From UPXZ01 sp047973025 (GTDB lineage Bacteria > Bacteroidota > Bacteroidia > Bacteroidales > Paludibacteraceae): a DNA stretch of 32,497 nucleotides. This document shows positions 25,957-32,497 of the stretch, piece by piece (position 1 is the stretch's first letter; each line of letters begins with the position of its first letter). The stretch spans positions 1-32,497 of the forward strand of contig JBKEBE010000089.1 of assembly GCA_047973025.1 (NCBI GenBank), in the 5' to 3' direction. Made by a program: the position numbers and the translations under genes. Under the pieces are notes generated by a model. It did no database searches. It saw only the letters and a program-made list of their open reading frames with translations, and was not told the DNA's origin.

Positions 25957-26802
25957 ATGCGAATATTAATATCACTTTTAGTATTCACTGTTTTAGCTTG
26001 TTCAAAGGACGAAATCATAACAACAGAACTTGAACATCACGCCTTCGTTGGAGTAAAAAATATTACGTATAATGGAGTTAATGTAAACCTTGTTATAGAC
26101 AAACCGGCTTTAAATGAAGTAGATGCTTTAATTGTTTATCACGGAACCGTTATGTATGACAGCTTAATTTTAAACGCTTCCACTTCACTGATAGACAAAG
26201 TAAAAACAATCTTAGACCGAGATAACATGATGATAGTAAGTGTTGCTTATCCTGAACAAAATTTATTGATGGGTGACAATATCCGTGAAGCAGAAGCAGG
26301 ATTACTTTGGGTAAAACACAAAGCCCGGGAAGAATTAGGAGTAACCGTAAAAAAAATATTTCTATGTGGACATTCACAGGGTGGATATTTAGTAACCCGG
26401 TTAAACACAATGCACGCAACAAATGGTGTTATCGCAAATGGACCCGGACCATTGAACCTTGTTTATCGTTGCCAACTTGAAGAAAACAGAACAATACCAA
26501 ACGGGATAACCTGTACATTGCTGAAAAATACGTATGGAACTACGACAGCAAACCCAACAGCCTATATGCAACGTTCCTTGCTTAATTTTACAACAGGTTT
26601 TAAATCAGATATTTTATTTGTGCAAGGACTGAAGGACACACCTATTCAAACGTATTCTTGGCCAACATTTAAACAAGACGTGATGAATTGCTCTACTTGT
26701 CAAAACAGTCAATTCTTAGAGCTTACAGGAGAAGGTCATAGTGCCTTATTTACAAGTCCTATAGCCAAAACAGAATTTAATACCTTTATAAATAGTAGAT
26801 GA
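25957..26802 (+). CDS. Lipoprotein alpha/beta hydrolase
   Basis: 281 residues from the ATG at 25957; a TTG nine bases upstream is in frame but the ATG starts a better lipoprotein signal (MRILISLLVFTVLAC, Cys15). Alpha/beta-hydrolase fold: oxyanion-region YHG near 61, nucleophile Ser140 in GHSQGGY, an Asp in QGLKDTPIQ and the His of GEGHSAL near the end form the likely triad. It is probably an envelope esterase or peptidase-like hydrolase; the substrate cannot be inferred. It is 89 bases downstream of the M20 gene, and the intervening AT-rich sequence has no clear promoter. It converges on the next hydrolase gene, 30 bases away. Confidence 0.82.
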   Translation: MRILISLLVFTVLACSKDEIITTELEHHAFVGVKNITYNGVNVNLVIDKPALNEVDALIVYHGTVMYDSLILNASTSLIDKVKTILDRDNMMIVSVAYPEQNLLMGDNIREAEAGLLWVKHKAREELGVTVKKIFLCGHSQGGYLVTRLNTMHATNGVIANGPGPLNLVYRCQLEENRTIPNGITCTLLKNTYGTTTANPTAYMQRSLLNFTTGFKSDILFVQGLKDTPIQTYSWPTFKQDVMNCSTCQNSQFLELTGEGHSALFTSPIAKTEFNTFINSR

Positions 26803-26832
26803 CAAGAAGACGATAACCGCAGAGTCAATCAA

Positions 26833-27648
26833 CTATCTTTCCCGACAAATTCGCTCCACTTCCTTTAGCAGCAAAGGAAATGCCGGATAGGTCATCCCGT
26901 GATCATACCCTTGAAGCTCCATCAAACGAGTTTGTGTATGACCTGCTACTTTCATCATTCGCGCTAAATAGGCATTTTCTTCGTAGCGACCAAGCATCTC
27001 AAGTTCTCTATCACCCGTGATGAGTAGCATGGGGGGAGCATCTGTGCGCACATGCCAAAGTGGCGCATATTGGTCAATAACGGGTTGAGTAGCCTTAATC
27101 TCTTTTTCGTTACGGACGGTAAAATGGGTTATGGCTTGCGCACTAAACGGAATTAATCCGGCAATTCTATTCGCGTCTATTCCGTGCATGGCGAGATAGC
27201 TTTTGTCCAGTCCGATCATACATGTTAGATAACCACCCGCTGAATGTCCGGATACAAAAATTTTTGTTGTATCCCCACCCAATTTCCCTATATTTCTGAA
27301 TACCCATGTGACTGCCGCCGCTGCGTCTTCGATATAAGCGGGCGCGGTTACCTTTGGAGAGAGGCGGTAATTAACCCCTACGATGCACAGTCTTTTATTT
27401 TTCAGCGCGTCGGGAATTTCTTTCTCTCCGGTGGTTAATCCTCCGCCGTGGAACCAAATGATCGTGGCGAAATCTTTTTGATTCTCAGGATAATAAACAT
27501 CTAAAACACATCGCTCAGCCGTGTAATTATCATTTCGGGCTATTTTTGTCTCGTAATATGGAATATCCTTTATGGTTTTATAGGATATTTCTTGTGATAT
27601 TCCATTTGCCGAAAAGGTAATCAACAAACCTAAAATTAGTTTTTTCAT
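26833..27648 (-). CDS. Secreted alpha/beta hydrolase, BD-FAE/esterase-lipase type
   Basis: 271 residues with a signal peptide (1-19, ANGISQ). HGGG (67-70) is the oxyanion hole of the hormone-sensitive lipase-like group, Ser136 is in SGHSAGGY, an Asp lies in LITGDRELE, and His in GYDHGMTYP completes the triad. Proteins of this kind include carbohydrate esterases and feruloyl or acetyl esterases of Bacteroidota. It may act on esterified polysaccharide, but no glycan-degrading neighbour is adjacent. A 29-codon ORF ends four bases before its ATG and overlaps a dispersed repeat (copy B). Confidence 0.85.
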   Translation of the reverse strand: MKKLILGLLITFSANGISQEISYKTIKDIPYYETKIARNDNYTAERCVLDVYYPENQKDFATIIWFHGGGLTTGEKEIPDALKNKRLCIVGVNYRLSPKVTAPAYIEDAAAAVTWVFRNIGKLGGDTTKIFVSGHSAGGYLTCMIGLDKSYLAMHGIDANRIAGLIPFSAQAITHFTVRNEKEIKATQPVIDQYAPLWHVRTDAPPMLLITGDRELEMLGRYEENAYLARMMKVAGHTQTRLMELQGYDHGMTYPAFPLLLKEVERICRER

Positions 27649-27652
27649 GTGT

Positions 27653-27742
27653 TTAAAATTTATTATTTTTCATTAAGGACACATGGAACACGCCATTAAT
27701 CAGCTCCTTGTATGTCCAGTTTAGTTTACATGGCTGTTTCAT
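27653..27742 (-). CDS. Possible 29-codon leader ORF upstream of the esterase
   Basis: ATG at 27742 opens 29 codons (MKQPCKLNWTYKELINGVF then HVSLMKNNKF) and stops at 27653-27655, four bases before the esterase ATG. It matches the in-frame product of copy A at 4502-4585 in the positions MK-P-K...TY and ING-F-V, with several silent differences. This suggests a coding ancestry. No known family is recognised. Confidence 0.4.
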   Translation of the reverse strand: MKQPCKLNWTYKELINGVFHVSLMKNNKF

Positions 27743-27743
27743 A
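27681..27743 (-). repeat. Dispersed short repeat, copy B (between the LysE-type and esterase genes)
   Basis: Matches copy A (4502-4585) in two blocks, 19/22 and 23/33 bases, but lacks about 20 bases present between the blocks in copy A. In the RNA a hairpin could form between GAAACAGCCAT and ATGGCGTGTTCC (one bulged base, one G-U pair). The copy carries the intact small ORF at 27653-27742. Confidence 0.6.
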
Positions 27744-27771
27744 CGCTTCTGCTAATTAAAAAGCACAAAAG

Positions 27772-28407
27772 TTAGTGCTTAATGAGTGTAAATATCAATT
27801 CTCCAACACCAATAATGGTTATTATTCCGCCGGTAAGACGGTTAATGAATTTCAGCCCTCTGATATTCAGTTTGTGTCTAAATCGACTAACTAAACTCGT
27901 CAAGGTTATCCACCAAATAGAAGCACCTAATAGAATGGAAAACAGTGCAAAAGCGTGCTCTAATAGGGTCATTTCCGTGCTGACAAAATCAAATTGAGCA
28001 AACAACGCGATCAGAATAAAAAGAATCAACGGGTTGGTCAGTGTGAGAGCAAACGACGAAAAAAAATCTCCTATCAATGAATGTTCTGTTGACTTCTCGT
28101 TTGGCAAAGGTTGGGATGAAGGATTACTCCGGTATATCCACATCCCAAAAAAAAGAATGATAATACTTCCGATGATTTGAATGACAAATTGATGTTGCTC
28201 AATAAACATCAATATAAAATTGAGAAAAAACATGGTAACAACCGAGTAAACCAAGTCTGAAAAAGTGGCACCAACACCGGTTGCCAAACCATATTTCTGT
28301 CCTCGATTTAGTGTTCGCTGGATACACAGCATACCGATTGGACCTAAAGGTATCGAAATACTCAACCCGATAATAATTCCTTTTACAAGTAGCGTGTCCA
28401 ATATCAT
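27772..28407 (-). CDS. LysE/RhtB-family amino-acid exporter
   Basis: 211 residues, about six membrane helices (roughly 8-28, 42-62, 72-90, 115-135, 150-170, 188-208). The family motif GLSISIPLGPIGMLCIQR (14-31) with G-PGP-like glycines and the following GLATGVGATFSD are present. Such proteins export amino acids or other small compounds by proton exchange in the inner membrane. A canonical -7 box (TATCTTTG on the minus strand) lies 20 bases before the ATG. Substrate unknown. Confidence 0.88.
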   Translation of the reverse strand: MILDTLLVKGIIIGLSISIPLGPIGMLCIQRTLNRGQKYGLATGVGATFSDLVYSVVTMFFLNFILMFIEQHQFVIQIIGSIIILFFGMWIYRSNPSSQPLPNEKSTEHSLIGDFFSSFALTLTNPLILFILIALFAQFDFVSTEMTLLEHAFALFSILLGASIWWITLTSLVSRFRHKLNIRGLKFINRLTGGIITIIGVGELIFTLIKH

Positions 28408-28426
28408 TTATTTTTCTTAAGGACGA

Positions 28427-28434
28427 CAAAGATA
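28427..28434 (-). promoter_or_regulatory. -7 box of the LysE-type gene
   Basis: CAAAGATA on the plus strand is TATCTTTG on the minus strand, the preferred form of the Bacteroidota -7 element. Transcription would start near 28420, leaving a very short leader (about 13 bases). No good -33 box is seen. Confidence 0.5.
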
Positions 28435-28559
28435 CCGTTACGCAAGACATAGAAAGAAAGATGAAGTGTTTATTTAACATTCTTTTACGAAAGATGGGCG
28501 TATAAAAGAAAAGTTTTAAACTACTTACAATCGAATTGACCTACTTTCGGCTTTTTAAC

Positions 28560-28796
28560 TCACTCCGTATTTGATTTCTTTTTCTTTCTAATGGCTATGG
28601 TTGCAATCCCCGAAACAACCATCAAGGAACCGATTCCTGCATTTTTATAGAAAATTCGTTTTGATTCTTTGTTTTGGAATGAGAATTCAATACCAAAAGC
28701 ATCGATACTTTTTTTCTTCCCATTAAATTCTCGAACGCTCAAAACAACCATTAACGCTCCGAATGTAATTAAAAGTACAGCAAGAATTTTTCTCAT
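28560..28796 (-). CDS. Small membrane protein with two helices, function unknown
   Basis: 78 residues from the ATG at 28796. Thirteen codons upstream, at 28835, there is another in-frame ATG, but it lies inside the carAB coding sequence; the inner start fits the hydrophobic start MRKILAVLLITFGALMVVLS. Two membrane helices (about 3-20 and 50-67) flank a polar loop, and the C-terminus is basic (IRKKKKSNTE). No family recognised. It follows the fused CPS gene by 20 bases, so it is likely on the same transcript. Confidence 0.65.
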   Translation of the reverse strand: MRKILAVLLITFGALMVVLSVREFNGKKKSIDAFGIEFSFQNKESKRIFYKNAGIGSLMVVSGIATIAIRKKKKSNTE

Positions 28797-28816
28797 AATC
28801 AAGAAGAAGTGTAATA

Positions 28817-31800
28817 TTATTTGTACTCGCCCCAATGCTTAATTTCAATATCTCCTTTCTGCATACGGCAGAAAGCTTTGATGAAAGCACTTGCCAATCG
28901 GGCGTTCGTTATCAGTGGGATGTTGGTATCAATGGCACCTCGACGGATTTTATACCCGTTGGTCAGTTCTCTTTCGGTCAAATTTTTAGGAATATTGACA
29001 ACTAAATCAACCTTTTTGTCGAGTAGTAAGTCTGTTACTTTCAACTGGTCATTTTCGTCCTCGTCGGGCCAACTTACATACGTACTTTCTACACCATTAT
29101 CTTCGAGAAATTTATGAGTACCTCCCGTAGCAAAAATATTATAGCCATTTTGAGCTAACAGATGACAGGCATCCAGCAAATCAACTTTTGATTTGGTGCC
29201 ACCGGAAGAAACAACGATATTTTTTTCAGGGATTTTGTACCCCACGGAGAGCATCGCCGTTAGTAGTGCGTCGTCAAAATGGGTGCCGATACAGCCCACT
29301 TCACCGGTAGATGCCATATCTACTCCAAGCACCGGATCGGCTTTTTGAAGGCGTGAAAACGAAAATTGGGAAGCTTTTATCCCGACATAATCCAAATCGA
29401 AAGCCGATTTTTCGGGATGCTCCACATGGAGACCAAGCATAACTCGTGTAGCCAGTTCGATAAAGTTGATTTTCAATACTTTGGAGACAAATGGAAACGA
29501 ACGGGAAGCTCGTAAATTACATTCAATTACCTTGATGTCGTTGTCTTTCGCCAGAAATTGAATATTAAAAGGACCCGAGATGTGCAACTCCCTGGCAATT
29601 TCCCGCGCTATTTGTTTGATCCGGCGAACGGTCTGCGTATAGATTTTTTGTGGCGGAAACTGGATGGTGGCATCTCCGGAGTGTACGCCGGCAAATTCCA
29701 CATGCTCGGAAATGGCGTAAACGACCAAGTTGCCGTTTTGTGCGACTGCGTCAATCTCAATCTCTTTTGCACCTTCAATAAATTCGGAAACGACTACCGG
29801 ATATTCTTTGGAAACTTCAGTAGCAAGTGTCAGAAAGCGTTCGAGTTCATCTTTATTGGAACAGACATTCATCGCTGCGCCCGAAAGTACATACGATGGG
29901 CGTACAAGCAACGGAAATCCGACTTCGTTCATAAAGCGATTGATGTCGTCTAAGGTTGTAAGCTCTTGCCAGCGGGGTTGGTCTATATGCAAACAGTCAA
30001 GCATGGATGAAAACTTATGACGGTCTTCGGCATTATCAATATCGGATGCTTGTGTCCCCAATATTTTCACGCCGGATTGGTCCAAGCGAAGTGCCAAGTT
30101 GTTTGGAATTTGTCCGCCAACGGAGACAATCACTCCTTTCGGGTTTTCCAGTTCGATGATGTCCCGTACACGTTCATAACTTAGCTCGTCGAAATAGAGC
30201 CGGTCGCACATGTCGTAATCGGTCGAAACCGTTTCCGGATTGTAATTTATCATAACCGATCGTAGTCTTTCCTTTCGGATGGCATTCAACGCGTTTACCG
30301 AACACCAGTCAAATTCAACTGAAGACCCGATTCGGTAAGCACCCGACCCCAATACAACAACGGAACGTTGGTCGCCCAGATACTTAACATCGCCGGCTGC
30401 CCCGTTGTAGGTAAGATACAGGTAGTTTGTTTGCGCCGGATATTCCGCGGCAAGCGTGTCAATTTGTTTTACTACGGGTAGGATACCCCTTCTTGCACGC
30501 TCGTTGCGGATGGTATCTTTCGGCATTGGTCTTTTGTAGATCAATTTTTCAATTTGGTAATCGGAAAAACCAATCTGTTTGGCACGGATAAAAAGTTCGT
30601 CGGATAGTAAAGCGACTGTTTCTACTTTTTCAATTTCTTTGGACGTCTCGAAGATGTTTTTCAGTTTGTATAGGAACCAATAGTCAATCTTCGTTAAATC
30701 GTAAATTTTCTCAACCGAATAGCCCTGTTCAAACGCTTGTGAGAGATACAATACCCGTTTGTCGGTCGGCGTATTTAACTCTCTGTCTAATTCTTCGGTA
30801 AAAATTTCTTTGTTGCCTACAAACCCATGCATACCCTGCTGTATCATCCGAAGTCCTTTTTGGAACGCTTCTTCAAAGGTACGTCCGATGGACATGATTT
30901 CGCCGACCGATTTCATCGATGAACCGATTTCCCGACTTACGCCGTGAAACTTAGCTAAATCCCAGCGTGGAATTTTACAAACCACGTAATCAAGCGCGGG
31001 TTCAAAAAACGCGGAAGTCTCTTTTGTAACCGAATTTTTCAGTTCGGGAAGTCCGTAACCCAGACCAAGTTTGGCGGCAACAAATGCTAACGGATATCCG
31101 GTCGCTTTGGATGCCAAAGCGGACGAGCGGCTCAGACGCGCATTTACTTCGATAACGCGGTAGTCTTCCGAATGTGGGTCAAAAGCATACTGTACGTTAC
31201 ATTCGCCTACAATGCCTATGTGACGGATGATGCGGATAGCCAATTTCCGAAGTTTGTAATATTCACTGTTGGTCAGTGTTTGTGATGGTGCTACAACGAT
31301 GCTCTCGCCGGTGTGGATTCCCAGCGGGTCAAAGTTTTCCATGTTACAAACGGTAATACAGTTGTCGTAGCGGTCTCGAACGACTTCATACTCTATCTCT
31401 TTCCAACCTTTCAGCGATTTTTCGATTAATATCTGTGGGGAATAATTAAACGCTTTGGTAACAAGCGTTTTCAATTCTTCGTCGTTGTCGCAAAAACCGC
31501 TTCCCAGACCACCCAACGCGTAAGCCGCACGTACAATGACCGGGTAGCCGAGTTCATTTGCCGCTTGCATCGCGTCAGCCAAATTGGTAACTGCTTCGCT
31601 ATTGATGTATTTTACGCCGATTTCCGACAGTTTTTGATTGAAAATCTCCCGATCTTCGGTGTCAATAATGGCTTGAACGGGTGTTCCGAGTACGCGGACG
31701 TTGTATTTTTCGAGAATTTTATTTTTGTACAACTCAACACCACAGTTTAGCGCTGTTTGTCCGCCAAAAGAGAGAAAAATACTATCCGGACGTTCTTTCT

Positions 31801-32497
31801 CGATTACCCGCTCAACAAAATCGGGTGTAACGGGTAGAAAATAGACCTTATCGGCAATTCCTTCGGAAGTCTGGACAGTTGCGATGTTCGGATTTATCAG
31901 TATGGTCTCAATTCCTTCTTCTTTCAAAGCCTTTAATGCCTGTGAACCGGAATAATCGAACTCTCCTGCTTCTCCAATTTTCAAGGCACCCGAACCCAAT
32001 AAAAGTACCTTCTTGACAGTCTCTTTCTCAACTCCTTGATACATCTGTCTCAAAACCAACTTGGTGTCCAATTCGTTTTCAATTAATTCAGGGATGGTTA
32101 GTTTGTCTCCTGAAAGTGTACGCATAAATACGTCAAACAGAAATTCGGTATCCGTAGGACCCGCGGAAGCTTCGGGGTGAAATTGACAGGAGAACCACGG
32201 ATGAATTTTGTGCCGGATACCTTCGTTGGTGCCGTCATTCATATTGACAAAGAGCGGTTTCCACTCTTCGCTCAACGTTTGGTTATCTACCGCGAATCCG
32301 TGATTTTGAGACGTTACGAACGCGCGTTGTGTTCCGATTAATTGTACCGGCTGGTTGCAACTCCGGTGTCCGTATTTTAACTTGTAGGTTTTGGCGCCTC
32401 CGGCAATGGAAAGGAGTTGATTTCCCATACATATACCGAAAATAGGCTTGTCTGTCTGCATCGTTTTACGGATATTTTCTACCGTAATATCACAGTA
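28817..32497 (-). CDS. carAB: Fused glutamine-dependent carbamoyl-phosphate synthetase (CarA-CarB), 5' end cut by window edge
   Basis: The frame is open to the right edge, so only the C-terminal 1226 residues are visible. Residues 1-143 (window numbering) are the CarA glutaminase C-terminal half with nucleophile Cys23 in FGICMGNQLL and His107/Glu109 in FHPEAS. A linker of about 30 residues leads without a stop into a complete CarB: first ATP-grasp half (GEFDYSGSQA, ALGGLGSGF, NARLSRSSALASKATGYPLA), oligomerisation region, second half (VVLGSGAYRIGSSVEFDW, ECNLRASRSFPFVSK) and a C-terminal MGS-like regulatory domain (VSSGGTKSK onward). It makes carbamoyl phosphate for pyrimidines and arginine. 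Several CarB blocks match eukaryotic CAD/CPS1 rather than E. coli CarB. The 78-residue membrane protein follows after 20 bases. Confidence 0.95.
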   Translation of the reverse strand, partial: YCDITVENIRKTMQTDKPIFGICMGNQLLSIAGGAKTYKLKYGHRSCNQPVQLIGTQRAFVTSQNHGFAVDNQTLSEEWKPLFVNMNDGTNEGIRHKIHPWFSCQFHPEASAGPTDTEFLFDVFMRTLSGDKLTIPELIENELDTKLVLRQMYQGVEKETVKKVLLLGSGALKIGEAGEFDYSGSQALKALKEEGIETILINPNIATVQTSEGIADKVYFLPVTPDFVERVIEKERPDSIFLSFGGQTALNCGVELYKNKILEKYNVRVLGTPVQAIIDTEDREIFNQKLSEIGVKYINSEAVTNLADAMQAANELGYPVIVRAAYALGGLGSGFCDNDEELKTLVTKAFNYSPQILIEKSLKGWKEIEYEVVRDRYDNCITVCNMENFDPLGIHTGESIVVAPSQTLTNSEYYKLRKLAIRIIRHIGIVGECNVQYAFDPHSEDYRVIEVNARLSRSSALASKATGYPLAFVAAKLGLGYGLPELKNSVTKETSAFFEPALDYVVCKIPRWDLAKFHGVSREIGSSMKSVGEIMSIGRTFEEAFQKGLRMIQQGMHGFVGNKEIFTEELDRELNTPTDKRVLYLSQAFEQGYSVEKIYDLTKIDYWFLYKLKNIFETSKEIEKVETVALLSDELFIRAKQIGFSDYQIEKLIYKRPMPKDTIRNERARRGILPVVKQIDTLAAEYPAQTNYLYLTYNGAAGDVKYLGDQRSVVVLGSGAYRIGSSVEFDWCSVNALNAIRKERLRSVMINYNPETVSTDYDMCDRLYFDELSYERVRDIIELENPKGVIVSVGGQIPNNLALRLDQSGVKILGTQASDIDNAEDRHKFSSMLDCLHIDQPRWQELTTLDDINRFMNEVGFPLLVRPSYVLSGAAMNVCSNKDELERFLTLATEVSKEYPVVVSEFIEGAKEIEIDAVAQNGNLVVYAISEHVEFAGVHSGDATIQFPPQKIYTQTVRRIKQIAREIARELHISGPFNIQFLAKDNDIKVIECNLRASRSFPFVSKVLKINFIELATRVMLGLHVEHPEKSAFDLDYVGIKASQFSFSRLQKADPVLGVDMASTGEVGCIGTHFDDALLTAMLSVGYKIPEKNIVVSSGGTKSKVDLLDACHLLAQNGYNIFATGGTHKFLEDNGVESTYVSWPDEDENDQLKVTDLLLDKKVDLVVNIPKNLTERELTNGYKIRRGAIDTNIPLITNARLASAFIKAFCRMQKGDIEIKHWGEYK

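Noticed and set aside
31725..31732. TTGTACAA as a further site of the PUL regulator
   Set aside because: It lies inside the carAB coding sequence far from the PUL, showing that the 8-mer alone also occurs by chance.

Overview
The window looks like a piece of a Bacteroidales chromosome (Bacteroidota; a Porphyromonadaceae/Dysgonomonadaceae-like genome is my best guess, not proven). Supporting signs are a SusC/SusD pair, a hybrid two-component system, type IX secretion (T9SS) sorting domains together with a porT gene, DUF1573, and many Bacteroidota-style -7 boxes (TAnnTTTG). No tRNA, rRNA or CRISPR array was found.

Region 1 (1-1290) holds a truncated IS4-like insertion sequence and about 350 bases of non-coding or decayed DNA. 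Region 2 (1291-16782) is a polysaccharide utilisation locus (PUL). Six genes on the minus strand run from 12385 down to 1291: a GH43-like lipoprotein, an ELWxxDGT-repeat T9SS cargo protein, SusC, SusD, a surface lipoprotein and a T9SS-exported sialidase-fold (GH93-like) enzyme. A divergent hybrid sensor/AraC regulator starts at 12733. The 350-base divergent region holds an exact palindrome and a 33-bp dyad with a 21-bp core spacing, placed just upstream of a predicted promoter. A GH43-like plus a GH93-like enzyme suggests an arabinan-type substrate; this is inference.

Region 3 (16942-24094) is central metabolism and envelope: 2-oxoglutarate dehydrogenase E1 and E2, PorT of the T9SS, the methylmalonyl-CoA mutase chaperone MeaB, and a DUF1573 protein. 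The sucAB product, succinyl-CoA, is the substrate of the mutase that MeaB protects. PorT would serve the export of the two PUL cargo proteins. Region 4 (24329-28796) is a set of small genes: a Gdx/SugE-like SMR exporter with an M20 amidohydrolase, two secreted alpha/beta hydrolases, a LysE-type exporter and a small membrane protein.

Region 5 (28817-32497, open at the right edge) is a single-chain carbamoyl-phosphate synthetase in which the CarA glutaminase and CarB synthetase are fused. Its CarB half carries many sequence blocks typical of the eukaryotic CAD/CPS enzymes rather than of E. coli CarB.

The observations I would check first are the fused eukaryote-like CPS, the dyad operator of the PUL, a dispersed short repeat with coding character at 4502-4585 and 27681-27743, and tiny ORFs that end 3-4 bases before the start codons of two exported-protein genes.
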